Below are positions 1 through 7,347 of a stretch of 22,558 nt of DNA, in pieces. The DNA comes from a virus, in the IMG/VR virus record IMGVR_UViG_3300022594_000519, positions 1-22,558 of that record; one strand, written 5' to 3'. The stretch's first letter is position 1; the number at the start of each line of letters is the position of its first letter. Below the pieces are notes generated by a model. The model saw nothing but the letters and a program-made list of their open reading frames with translations, was not told where the DNA came from and made no database searches. The translations under genes and the position numbers were made by a program.

Positions 1-564
1 ATGAAAAAACTATTATTAGTCTTATTATTTGCAATATCTGCACCAGCATTTGCAGACAAATTTGTTATCGAACGAGGCTGGGGGGACGATCTAGCCGCAA
101 ACGCACCAAGTTCAACTACTTGGTATTTCAAAGGTGTTCGCGATATCAACGAAAACTTTGCTATGGATACATCACTACAAATAACACAGTTAGATGCTAA
201 TCCGCCAGCTAACAAACTTAGCTCACGCATTGATATTGGTGCTATTCCAAAGTTTGATATCTACGACCCGGTTAAAGGTTATACTAGATTTGCACTAGGT
301 GAAAAGCTGTCAACTAGCGGTAACTATGATTACTACTCAATCGAACCAGGCGTCCGTAGTACACTAGGCTACGGGTTTTGGGGGCAGGTTGGATGGCGGT
401 TTCGTACACCGTTTAATGTAGCAAATAACGATACTACCCGCACTTGGCGCACCAGTTTAAACTACGATATTACTCCTAAAGATACTATCGGTGTGCGTTT
501 AGACAATCAGCGTGGCGATTCTAACCAGAATATTTGGAACGTAAACTACGTAAGAAGCTTCTAA
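1..564 (+). CDS. Outer-membrane beta-barrel protein, phage-encoded
   Basis: The 187-residue protein begins with a clear Sec signal peptide: two lysines, a leucine-rich core and an A-F-A cleavage site near residue 18. The mature part of about 169 residues alternates polar and hydrophobic residues, is rich in aromatic and Asn/Asp residues, and ends in Phe. Tyr, Val and Trp sit at -5, -7 and -9, as in BAM-recognised barrels, although Arg at -3 is atypical. The size suits a barrel of about eight strands inserted in the host outer membrane. It lies just before tail-fibre-type genes, so a role in receptor masking or superinfection exclusion is possible but not shown. The start codon is the first base of the window, so no upstream signals can be judged. 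The barrel class is fairly sure; the family is not recognised. Confidence 0.75.
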   Translation: MKKLLLVLLFAISAPAFADKFVIERGWGDDLAANAPSSTTWYFKGVRDINENFAMDTSLQITQLDANPPANKLSSRIDIGAIPKFDIYDPVKGYTRFALGEKLSTSGNYDYYSIEPGVRSTLGYGFWGQVGWRFRTPFNVANNDTTRTWRTSLNYDITPKDTIGVRLDNQRGDSNQNIWNVNYVRSF

Positions 565-576
565 ATCAAATAGCAT

Positions 577-608
577 AATCCTGCTAAATATACTAAAGAG
601 AGCGGATT
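577..608 (+). promoter_or_regulatory. Leader with late-promoter-like TAAATA and possible hairpin
   Basis: The short gap before the first structural gene holds gctaaata (583-590), a 6/8 match to the T4 late promoter TATAAATA, ending 18 bases before the ATG. An imperfect hairpin (577-585 with 601-608, one bulged T) would place the bases just before the start codon in a stem. Both are weak signals judged by eye. Confidence 0.3.
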
Positions 609-1385
609 ATGACTATTCAAACAATTAATATAGGTAGCTACGCAAACGACGGGTCTGGCGACGATTTGCGCACGGCATTTACTAAAGTGAATGCCAATTT
701 TGCCTTATTAGGAACTGATATCCCAGTAGCTGAAGCTACAAATAATATTACTACATCAGTAGTTGTAACTAACACAAGTAAAGTTGGAAGCGGGCCATTT
801 TTAGTAACATTTACCTTTGACCGTTTAACAGCAGTGCCTGCAAGCAGTCAGTATTATTATGTAACAGGCTGTCCAAATCCCTTGTATAACGGACATTATT
901 TCTGCACAACTAGCGGATATAATACTGTTACTTTATCTTATCCTACTGATCCAGGGACATATATCGGTACATCTCCAACTAGTATAAAATCTAGCGTTGG
1001 CATATTTGGTTCAAAAGTTGGCAATGTTATAAACTTTAATAGTTTAAAAAGTAGTGACAACAGCGTTTCTATCGTTCCAAACTCCGATGGCACTATTGAT
1101 ATTAAAGCGGCTGGCGGTGTTATTAACGATACAGCTCCAAGCCTAGGAGGGGATTTACTTTTAAACGGACATGTTATCCGTGGTGCCAACGGAACTGGAG
1201 ATGTTCAGTCAACAGTCTACGGTATCGATGTACAAGTTCTAAACGGCATTGTTGGGTTACTAATACAAAATAATGCGTTTACTTTCGACTTAGGAGTCAT
1301 TGTTGGTAATTATAGCACTATTGATTTAATGATGGGTTATCTCAATGCGCCTATAAACAACGGGTTAGACTTTGGAAAACTATAA
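609..1385 (+). CDS. Virion structural protein, tail fibre/adhesin type
   Basis: The 258-residue protein opens with I-x-x-I-N-I-G-x-x-A-N-D-G-S-G-D-x-L-R-T-A-F and a K-V-N-x-N-F segment (residues 3-32). I recognise this N-terminal signature from tail and baseplate-associated proteins of marine T4-like phages, where it probably anchors the protein to the particle. The remainder is rich in Gly, Asn, Thr and Ser, with predicted beta structure and no catalytic motif. A T-A-P-x-L-G-G-D-L-x-L-N-G-H segment near residues 176-190 is also typical of phage fibre proteins. It begins a three-gene structural block. The exact position in the virion cannot be told from sequence. Confidence 0.65.
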   Translation: MTIQTINIGSYANDGSGDDLRTAFTKVNANFALLGTDIPVAEATNNITTSVVVTNTSKVGSGPFLVTFTFDRLTAVPASSQYYYVTGCPNPLYNGHYFCTTSGYNTVTLSYPTDPGTYIGTSPTSIKSSVGIFGSKVGNVINFNSLKSSDNSVSIVPNSDGTIDIKAAGGVINDTAPSLGGDLLLNGHVIRGANGTGDVQSTVYGIDVQVLNGIVGLLIQNNAFTFDLGVIVGNYSTIDLMMGYLNAPINNGLDFGKL

Positions 1386-1402
1386 GCATAACGGATTAAC
1401 TA

Positions 1403-3919
1403 ATGCTTAATATTTGGACTAAACCATCAGGATATACGTGGACGCATAATCAATTTGGCTTTGATGGCGGCAACACTTATTTTGATCAAAGACATACAAT
1501 ATTTGATCCAGGGCCTATTGTTGAACGTATTAATTTAACATTGCCATTACCTATAATTCCAACTGCTGGAGTTACTTTTACAGTTATCTCAGGATCATTA
1601 CCACCGGGTGTAAAAATTGTTGGTAGTGTGATTAAAGGAATTCCTTATGGTGTTGTTCGTGATACCACATATACATTTTGTGTTCGCGCATCTGACGGAA
1701 CAAGCGTTTCCGACAGAACTTTTTCAATAACAGTTGCTACAGGTAAAGCTCCTGAGTTTGTTACGCCCGGCGGATTATTACCTGTTGGATCTAATCAACA
1801 GCGTTATATACTAAACAACAACTTTGTAGATTTTAATCTTAACGCAGTTGATTACGATAATCAACCAGTAAGTTATTTTATTGCTAGTGGTGACGGTGTT
1901 TTACCTCCAGGATTAACTTTAGATGCTAGTGGAAGAATACATGGATTTGTAAATCCAGTATTAACTGTGCCTGCTCCAGTAACTGGAACTGGTGCGTACG
2001 ACATTGATTACTACGATTCTAGTTTTTATGATTTTGCTTACAAGCCATCGAACGGTTATGACTCATATAATTACGATCACGAGATATTTGATTTTAGTAC
2101 ACCAACCCTTCCTCCACGTAGTATTAACCAACGTTATGAATTTATTGTAACTGCTATTGCTGGAACTAAAACTGTCAAACGTACATTTGGAATATTTGTT
2201 GTTAGCCCAGAATTATTAACAGCTGACGACACAGTAATTTCTGATGACACTACTGTTTTCAAAGCAGACGCTACACCATTAGAAGCACCATTATTTGTCA
2301 ACGATTCTAATTTAGGAACGTTCCGTGCAAACAATTATATAACTATTGAAATTAGTACATTTAAAAGTGCTACAACAACAGCACCTACATTTACTATAGA
2401 CGATGCTAAAAAACTCCCACCTGGGCTACAGTTTGCTCCAGTTGGCGATACAGTATTCTTAGCAGGATCAATTCCGTTCCAAGCCGCTATTAGTAAAACT
2501 TATACATTTACAATTACAGGAACAAGAACTAGTACAGACATTCAGCCCGCAACTACAAGTAAAACTTTTACGATTACAGTTATCGGCGAAGTTAACAATA
2601 CTATCGATTGGTCGACTAATTCATTCTTAGGTGAGTTGCCTGCTAACTATAATAGTAATTTTAAAATACAAGCAGTTGCTACTGATCCAAATACTGTTGT
2701 TATCTATTCTAAAGATATTCAACCTAGTGAAATTGGATTACCTCCAGGTTTAGATCTAGATGTCAACGGAGAAATTGTAGGTAAAGTAAATCAGTTTGGT
2801 GTAACTAATATACCTCGTTATACAACTTTTGAAAACGGCACTTGGTATTTAGATAGACATTTTACAACCATTGATAATAATCATCAATACGACATTATCG
2901 GTAAACGTGGACTAATATTGTTTGACCAGGATACTGGTTTTAATATCGATAGCGGTGCAACTACATTTGATAGAACTTACAAATTTACAATTAAAGCTAC
3001 TGACCAATATGGCTATGCTATAGCAAGTAGACAATTCCAAATTAATATAAGTACTCCAAATCAAATATTGTACAGTAACATTAGAACTAAACCGTTCTTA
3101 AAGCCAACTCAAAGAAATTCATGGACTACGTTTATTAATGATCCAACAGTATTTGATATTAACAGCATTTATCGACCTGCTGATACAAACTTTGGTGTGC
3201 AAACTAATTTGAATATGTTAATATACGCCGGTATAGAAACGACACTTGCTGAAAAATATGTAAGTGCTATGGGTCTAAATCATAAGCGTAAACGTTTCCA
3301 CTTTGGAAGTGTTAAAAAAGGTGTTGCTGTTGAAAACGGAAAAACTGTATATGAAGTAGTATATGTAGAAATGTTAGATCCATTAGAACCTGCAACCGGA
3401 GTATTACCGTCTAGCATTAAATATTCCCAGCACGACACACTAACTGTTTCAGCAGATATTAGTAATTCAGTATGGTTAGGCCCAGTTGACAAAAACGGTA
3501 ACAGTAATGTTTCATTGTTAAACAAAGCAGATCCGTATTTAGATTACCCGCTACAGAATATTACTGTAGATAGTAAAGCGTATCAAGTAAGCGATAAATC
3601 GCCAAATACTTACCACCCAAGCAATATTTCAAACTGGCAGAAAAACATAGAATCCATCGGGCACGTAGAACGTAATTATTTGCCTATTTGGATGCGTAGT
3701 ATTCAGCCCGGAATGAAAGAACAGCTAGGATTTAAGCTGGCTGTACCGTTATGCTACTGCAAACCCGGAACTGCCGATAAGATAATTTTAAACATAAAAC
3801 ACAGTGGTTTTGACTTCAGAACACTAGATTACACTGTGGACAGATATATAATAGATTCCGTGGACGGATCTTCAACAGATAAATATCTAGTGTTCAGAAA
3901 CGATAGGATAACCGTATGA
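1403..3919 (+). CDS. Large virion protein with repeated Ig-like (PPG-type) domains
   Basis: This 838-residue protein contains about four or five Ig-like modules. They are marked by L-P-P-G-[VL]-x-[LIF] turns near residues 66, 167, 340 and 445, and by F-T-I-T-V or F-x-I-x-I closing strands such as those near 104-109 and 388-393. This is the putative-Ig pattern common in surface and phage adhesive proteins. The last 280 residues or so lack the repeats and contain E-R-N-Y-L-P-I-W-M-R-S-I-Q-P-G, which I recall from large structural proteins of marine T4-like phages. It overlaps the next gene by 4 bases (ATGA). A role in the tail or fibre surface and host adhesion is likely. There is no signal peptide, as expected for a virion component. 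Confidence 0.7.
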   Translation: MLNIWTKPSGYTWTHNQFGFDGGNTYFDQRHTIFDPGPIVERINLTLPLPIIPTAGVTFTVISGSLPPGVKIVGSVIKGIPYGVVRDTTYTFCVRASDGTSVSDRTFSITVATGKAPEFVTPGGLLPVGSNQQRYILNNNFVDFNLNAVDYDNQPVSYFIASGDGVLPPGLTLDASGRIHGFVNPVLTVPAPVTGTGAYDIDYYDSSFYDFAYKPSNGYDSYNYDHEIFDFSTPTLPPRSINQRYEFIVTAIAGTKTVKRTFGIFVVSPELLTADDTVISDDTTVFKADATPLEAPLFVNDSNLGTFRANNYITIEISTFKSATTTAPTFTIDDAKKLPPGLQFAPVGDTVFLAGSIPFQAAISKTYTFTITGTRTSTDIQPATTSKTFTITVIGEVNNTIDWSTNSFLGELPANYNSNFKIQAVATDPNTVVIYSKDIQPSEIGLPPGLDLDVNGEIVGKVNQFGVTNIPRYTTFENGTWYLDRHFTTIDNNHQYDIIGKRGLILFDQDTGFNIDSGATTFDRTYKFTIKATDQYGYAIASRQFQINISTPNQILYSNIRTKPFLKPTQRNSWTTFINDPTVFDINSIYRPADTNFGVQTNLNMLIYAGIETTLAEKYVSAMGLNHKRKRFHFGSVKKGVAVENGKTVYEVVYVEMLDPLEPATGVLPSSIKYSQHDTLTVSADISNSVWLGPVDKNGNSNVSLLNKADPYLDYPLQNITVDSKAYQVSDKSPNTYHPSNISNWQKNIESIGHVERNYLPIWMRSIQPGMKEQLGFKLAVPLCYCKPGTADKIILNIKHSGFDFRTLDYTVDRYIIDSVDGSSTDKYLVFRNDRITV
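3878..3885 (+). promoter_or_regulatory. Late-promoter-like GATAAATA inside a coding region
   Basis: This is a 7/8 match to the T4 late -10 element TATAAATA, lying 30 bases before the ATG at 3916 and inside the 3' end of the preceding gene. The same octamer occurs twice more in front of genes in this window (18086 and 22275). It could be chance, because the DNA is AT-rich and the site encodes ordinary residues. Confidence 0.35.
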
Positions 3920-5226
3920 CAAACCCAACCCAAAGTTTAATTAATTTCGGCTCAATTGATGCCACATACCCTGTAGCAGGACAGGATAATAATAGCCAAG
4001 GTTTTAGAGATAACTTTAGCAATATTAGAACTGGCTTAGGACAAGCTAGTACTGAAATTACTGCTTTACAGCAAAATGCCGCGTTCGTAAATGCCAATAA
4101 TAACTTTGGCGGAAATACAATTACTAACGCAATTTACAATCAATTCTACGGAACATTCCTTAGTCTTGGTACTGTAACTAGTAACCAGGACATTAATTTA
4201 CAAAACGGCCCTGTACAATCAGTATACCTAGGCGGTAATGTTACACTAACATTCCGTAATTGGCCAGCAAGCGGATCATACGGTCTTGTTAGACTATTTG
4301 TCTACAGCGATGGTAGCGGAGTTAGAACACCTACGCTAGCAACAGCAAGCGGTAACAGTATCAAATACGAAACAGCATTTCCAAAATTGCCAGGAACAAC
4401 AACTCCAGGTGTTGTAGTTGGCGGCGAAAAAGTTGTAAGTGTCGCTGTTACAAATCCAGGTTCCGGTTATACTCTTCCTGTTTCTGTAGGATTTAGTGGT
4501 GGTAGTCCACAAGCTAGCGGATCTGTAGCCACTGCTACTGCCGACTATAAAGTTGTTAGTGCTACAGTTACTGGCGGTTATGCTGGTAATGGTTATGCTG
4601 TTAATGACATTATTATGCTTAATTCTAATCCAACTGTAACATTTAGCGTTTCAAGTTTGAATTTAGGATTCACAGCTAATACTTCTAACGGTAGTCCTAA
4701 CCTAACTAATATTTCAAGTGCTTTGAATCTTGGCCCAGGAGTTGCTATTACTGGTAACGGTATTCCTGCTAACACAACTATTATTTCAGTTGCAAATGAC
4801 GGCTTATCTGCTGTTATGTCTGCTAACGCTACTGCTACACAAACTGCGGTCGCTCTTACTTACAATAGTTCAACAGGCCCAATCGGTGCATTGACTGTAG
4901 TAAGTGCTGGTGCATTTGCGCTACCTGCTTCAGGTTCATTTGAAACTACACTAGTAAATTATCCAGGTGTAAGTGCTGGTGCTCAAAGTACTGGATATGG
5001 TGCTCGTGTTGTATTAAGTTTTGGTATCAATACTGTTACTGTTACCTACGGTGGTAACGGTTATACTACTGTTCCAGCTGTAACATTTACAGGCGGTGGT
5101 GGTACAAATACTGCGGCTACTGCAACAATTACTACCAGTACAAGTACAAATCCAAAAATTATCGAAGCGTCTAGCTTCGACGGTGGTACTACTGTATTCG
5201 TAAGATACCTAGGCGAATATCACTAA
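3916..5226 (+). CDS. Virion structural protein with Gly-rich repeats
   Basis: The 436-residue protein has an N-terminal segment with N-N-S-Q-G-F-R-D-N-F-S-N-I (residues 25-37) and a short helical stretch ending near T-E-I-T-A-L-Q-Q. I recognise this pattern from fibre and baseplate-type proteins of marine T4-like phages. A later region repeats G-[SN]-G-Y-T-x-x-[PV]-x-V-x-F-x-G-G (near residues 182-195 and 378-393), with a related G-N-G-Y segment near 225, all in very Gly/Thr/Ser-rich beta sequence. It overlaps its upstream neighbour (ATGA) and its downstream neighbour (TAATG), so the three structural genes are probably co-translated. It is likely trimeric fibre or decoration material; no enzymatic motif is visible. 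Confidence 0.65.
   Translation: MTNPTQSLINFGSIDATYPVAGQDNNSQGFRDNFSNIRTGLGQASTEITALQQNAAFVNANNNFGGNTITNAIYNQFYGTFLSLGTVTSNQDINLQNGPVQSVYLGGNVTLTFRNWPASGSYGLVRLFVYSDGSGVRTPTLATASGNSIKYETAFPKLPGTTTPGVVVGGEKVVSVAVTNPGSGYTLPVSVGFSGGSPQASGSVATATADYKVVSATVTGGYAGNGYAVNDIIMLNSNPTVTFSVSSLNLGFTANTSNGSPNLTNISSALNLGPGVAITGNGIPANTTIISVANDGLSAVMSANATATQTAVALTYNSSTGPIGALTVVSAGAFALPASGSFETTLVNYPGVSAGAQSTGYGARVVLSFGINTVTVTYGGNGYTTVPAVTFTGGGGTNTAATATITTSTSTNPKIIEASSFDGGTTVFVRYLGEYH
5162..5180 (+). other. Hairpin at the 3' end of the structural block
   Basis: A perfect 7-bp stem (TCGAAGC with GCTTCGA) and a 5-base loop lie about 45 bases before the end of the last structural gene. No T-run follows, so it is not a clear terminator. 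It may help RNA stability or define an mRNA end. Confidence 0.35.
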
Positions 5227-5456
5227 TGCATCCATTAGTATCTGATTTGTCTACATTAAAAGAATCCGAGCTTCATGCTCGGATTTCCGACTTGACAAAA
5301 AAGTACTACATGACACGTAATCCAGATGTACAGTGGCAAATTGCTGGTGTTTTAGATTCACTCAGAGATGAAGTGAGAACTCGAAATGCCAAGCAGATGC
5401 AAGATACTATGAAAAACGGTAATAATAATCTTGACAGTTTAATTAAATTCAACTAA
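5226..5456 (+). CDS. Small conserved phage protein, unknown function
   Basis: The 76-residue protein is mostly helical and charged, without membrane segment, Cys pairs or known catalytic motif. It contains K-E-S-E-L-H-A-R-I-S and D-V-Q-W-Q-I-A-G-V-L-D-S-L-R-D-E, which look like two amphipathic helices. The TAATG overlap with the structural gene suggests translational coupling. Similar small proteins next to tail genes are known to me from marine T4-like phages, but I cannot name a function. Codons 13-20 encode a strong RNA hairpin, described separately. Confidence 0.7.
   Translation: MHPLVSDLSTLKESELHARISDLTKKYYMTRNPDVQWQIAGVLDSLRDEVRTRNAKQMQDTMKNGNNNLDSLIKFN
5263..5285 (+). other. GC-rich perfect hairpin at the start of a gene
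   Basis: AATCCGAGC and GCTCGGATT form a 9-bp uninterrupted stem with a 5-base loop, followed by TTTCC. It lies 36 bases after the structural block's stop codon and inside the following gene. It could act as an attenuator or mRNA 3'-end stabiliser. The short T-run makes it a poor classical terminator. Confidence 0.5.
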
Positions 5457-5465
5457 AATAGTTGA

Positions 5466-5981
5466 ATGAATCTAGACAAATACTCGAATCCAATTTTTAA
5501 TGAAAATGATTTGTTTGAAGCCTTATACAAAGGTTATCAAATAAACTCATCCGATGTAGTATTCGTTGCAGAACGAAACAGCGATATAATAAATCTTGAA
5601 AATCAAACCGGTGTTAGATTTTTTGAACCAATCAACGGTCCAACATTAACTGTTGAACAGCTCGACAACGAATGGCAAAAACAGTGGAACATGCCTTCAG
5701 AATATAAAACATTAGATATCGAAGCGTGGATATGGGAACAAACGCCACCATGGGATCCACAACATACTAGAGTTACAGAAGAACTTGCGGCTTTTAAAGA
5801 ACGCAACATGATGGATCTACTACGCTGGTTAAAGTACTTTGTCGATACTTGCAGGGCTAATAACATAGTTTGGGGTGTTGGACGAGGATCTAGCGTAGCA
5901 AGTTATATCCTATTCTTAATAGGAGTACACAAAATAGACAGTTTGAAATATAATTTAGACTGGCAGGAATTCCTCAGATAA
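5466..5981 (+). CDS. DNA polymerase III alpha (DnaE)-like fragment protein
   Basis: The C-terminal 55 residues or so of this 171-residue protein closely follow the bacterial DNA polymerase III alpha palm region. They run L-K-Y-F-V-D-T-C-R (122-130), then W-G-V-G-R-G-S-S-V-A-S-Y (136-147), then an I-D-S-L-K-Y-x-L-x-W-Q-E-F-L segment (158-170). In DnaE this matches the V-G-P-G-R-G-S motif through D-P-L-x-Y-x-L-x-F-E-R-F-L. The protein stops right where DnaE continues into its catalytic P-D-x-D-x-D motif, so both palm aspartates are missing and it cannot polymerise. The N-terminal 110 residues are not recognised. It may be a nucleotide- or DNA-binding relic reused by the phage. The match is by eye but strong. 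Confidence 0.6.
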   Translation: MNLDKYSNPIFNENDLFEALYKGYQINSSDVVFVAERNSDIINLENQTGVRFFEPINGPTLTVEQLDNEWQKQWNMPSEYKTLDIEAWIWEQTPPWDPQHTRVTEELAAFKERNMMDLLRWLKYFVDTCRANNIVWGVGRGSSVASYILFLIGVHKIDSLKYNLDWQEFLR

Positions 5982-6007
5982 GTAGTATTGTAATCCAGGA
6001 GATTAAA

Positions 6008-6229
6008 ATGGCAATGAAAGAACAACCAAAAATGATATACAGAACCATGCAAGGTAAAGAAATTGACATGGGTAAGCTAATTGCTCGTAATGAGAATAGT
6101 GTTGCTGTAGGCAATATGAAGGTTAATGCTCGTGGTGACTTACTAGGCCCGGGTGGCAAGGTTGTCAAAACTAGAGAACAACTTCAAGCAGAGCAAGCTC
6201 AAGCTAACGATGCAACAGGTGGTGTATGA
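6008..6229 (+). CDS. Small conserved phage protein, unknown function
   Basis: The 73-residue protein has a good AGGAG ribosome site 7 bases before the ATG. The central V-G-N-M-K-V-N-A-R-G-D-L-L-G-P-G-G-K-V-V segment is a pattern I recall from small proteins near structural and chaperone genes in marine T4-like phages. The tail is Gln/Ala-rich. There is no membrane segment or known catalytic site. It overlaps the GroES-like gene by ATGA, so it may be co-expressed with head assembly functions, which is an inference from position only. Confidence 0.7.
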   Translation: MAMKEQPKMIYRTMQGKEIDMGKLIARNENSVAVGNMKVNARGDLLGPGGKVVKTREQLQAEQAQANDATGGV

Positions 6230-6642
6230 GTATTAATCCTATCAAAGGCACAATTAAACCAATCAGAGATCATGTACTAATCTCCGATATGAGTTTTGAA
6301 GAACAAAAAACCAGCTGGGGTCTTGTTATTCAAAGCGATGATGGTAAAAGCGAAGGTATTAAGCCGCGATGGGGCCGAGTTTGGGCGGTTGGGCCTGAAC
6401 AAGACGATGTAAAAGTTGGCGAGTGGATTCTAGTAGAACACGGACGTTGGACTCGCGGTATTAACATCGAAAACGATGATGGTACAGTTACAACAGTTCG
6501 TCGGGTTGAAAATAAATCAATCCTCATGTCCGCAGATGAAAAACCATCAGATTTGTCATTTGGACTAGCTAGTCCTTCAAACGGTGATTCGTTTGATGCT
6601 TCACACTTTGCAGAAGCAATGTACGACGGTCAACGCGGTTAA
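6226..6642 (+). CDS. GroES/gp31-like co-chaperonin
   Basis: The 138-residue protein has the GroES fold signature: I-K-P-I-R-D-H-V-L-I at residues 10-19, a mobile-loop-like region (22-42) with the hydrophobic tripeptide L33-V34-I35 expected to bind GroEL, a G-R-V-W-A-V-G-P strand (50-57), and D-V-K-V-G-E-W-I-L-V (61-70). T4 gp31 replaces host GroES so that the major capsid protein fits inside GroEL, and this protein may do the same. Residues 105-138 form an extra low-complexity tail not found in host GroES. It overlaps the previous small gene by ATGA. The fold assignment is confident; equivalence to gp31 is likely but inferred. Confidence 0.8.
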   Translation: MSINPIKGTIKPIRDHVLISDMSFEEQKTSWGLVIQSDDGKSEGIKPRWGRVWAVGPEQDDVKVGEWILVEHGRWTRGINIENDDGTVTTVRRVENKSILMSADEKPSDLSFGLASPSNGDSFDASHFAEAMYDGQRG

Positions 6643-6661
6643 TAGATTATCTTTTGAGCAT

Positions 6662-6682
6662 CAGGGCTATTGACTAGCCCTG
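6662..6682 (+). terminator. Hairpin after the GroES-like gene
   Basis: CAGGGCTA and TAGCCCTG form a perfect 8-bp stem with loop TTGAC, 20 bases after the stop codon. The following bases (TTGTCACCTTTAT) are only moderately T-rich, so termination may be partial. The loop contains most of the -35 box of the promoter described next. Confidence 0.5.
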
Positions 6683-6698
6683 TTGTCACCTTTATAAT
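6670..6698 (+). promoter_or_regulatory. Strong sigma70-type promoter overlapping a hairpin
   Basis: TTGACT (6670-6675, 5/6 consensus) and TATAAT (6693-6698, 6/6) are separated by exactly 17 bases, close to the ideal host promoter. Transcription would start near 6705, giving a very short leader with the AAGGAG ribosome site and the ATG at 6718. It probably drives the small genes, gp44 and dCMP deaminase. The hairpin overlap resembles the promoter/stem-loop cassettes described in T4-like phages. Confidence 0.7.
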
Positions 6699-6717
6699 AA
6701 GGAAAAGGAGATCTCAG

Positions 6718-6858
6718 ATGTATATATTACATATTATTGCTACAGCGGCGGCGGTGTATTTTGCCAAAGAAGCCTATGACGATCACAGAATCGAATGGGC
6801 TATGTTTTGGTCGCTATTAATAGGCTGGGATTTACACACAATGTTAAGTTACATATAA
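6718..6858 (+). CDS. Small membrane protein, unknown
   Basis: I chose the ATG at 6718 because it follows an AAGGAG ribosome site at 6705-6710 and lies just downstream of the promoter. A longer reading from 6670 would start inside the terminator hairpin. The 46-residue product has two hydrophobic stretches (about residues 2-16 and 27-44) separated by a charged segment E-A-Y-D-D-H-R-I-E, suggesting a small inner-membrane hairpin. As the first gene behind a strong host-type promoter it may be expressed early. No family is recognised. Confidence 0.6.
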   Translation: MYILHIIATAAAVYFAKEAYDDHRIEWAMFWSLLIGWDLHTMLSYI

Positions 6859-6868
6859 GGAAAATACT

Positions 6869-7126
6869 ATGAGTACACATGGCGAAGCAGTTGAAGATAT
6901 TAAAAAGGCAAAAGATTTATTAGACTCTGTAGGTGATACATCAACTACTACACATCCAGATCCAGTAAAACACAAATATATTAGTTTTGTCAAAAGTGGA
7001 TTTAGAATTGCGGCAGGTCTAGCACTTGCAGGTGGCGGTTGGCTTGAAATGAATCCCTACATTCAAGGTGCAGGCCTATTGCTAGTATTAGCAGAAATTT
7101 TAGGCATTGCCGAGGAACTAGTATGA
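6869..7126 (+). CDS. Small membrane-associated phage protein, unknown
   Basis: The 85-residue protein has an AAGGA ribosome site before its ATG. The first 40 residues are charged and helical; the C-terminal half is hydrophobic, with a short Gly/Ala-rich segment (about 47-58) and a longer one (about 66-85, G-A-G-L-L-L-V-L-A-E-I-L-G-I-A-E-E-L). It probably associates with the inner membrane. It overlaps the next gene by ATGA. Holin function is conceivable but unsupported, because it sits with replication genes rather than with the endolysin. Confidence 0.65.
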   Translation: MSTHGEAVEDIKKAKDLLDSVGDTSTTTHPDPVKHKYISFVKSGFRIAAGLALAGGGWLEMNPYIQGAGLLLVLAEILGIAEELV

Positions 7127-7347
7127 TAGCAGACGATCAGCTACAACACATTTATAATCAGTGTTTAGAATTTAATTCTCACATGATTGAACAATATGGC
7201 GGAATGGAAGTGGCCGCTATTATGATGGCACAAGCATTAAGCATTTACAAAACTGCGTTGTCTACTGAAGATTTTAACCGTATGGTTGATAGCATTTCTA
7301 ACAGTAGAGATCAAGTTAAAACATTTATGGGACCAGCACTACAATGA
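7123..7347 (+). CDS. Small conserved phage protein, unknown function
   Basis: The 74-residue, mainly helical soluble protein contains A-A-I-M-M-A-Q-A-L-S-I-Y-K-T-A-L-S (31-47) followed by an acidic helix and I-S-N-S-R-D-Q-V-K. I recall closely similar small proteins in marine T4-like phages without known function. It is coupled by ATGA overlaps to genes on both sides, directly ahead of the clamp loader gene, so a replication-linked role is possible by position only. Confidence 0.7.
   Translation: MIADDQLQHIYNQCLEFNSHMIEQYGGMEVAAIMMAQALSIYKTALSTEDFNRMVDSISNSRDQVKTFMGPALQ

Noticed and set aside
5292-5297. A perfect TTGACA as a promoter inside the 5226 gene
   Set aside because: No acceptable -10 box lies 16-18 bases downstream.
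5466-5981. Frameshifted remains of a full dnaE gene
   Set aside because: The bases after the stop lead directly into a short spacer with a ribosome site and the next gene; no further polymerase motifs appear in other frames.
6670-6717. A longer start for the 46-residue membrane protein
   Set aside because: That start falls in the hairpin and -35 box; the ATG at 6718 has AAGGAG at the right distance.
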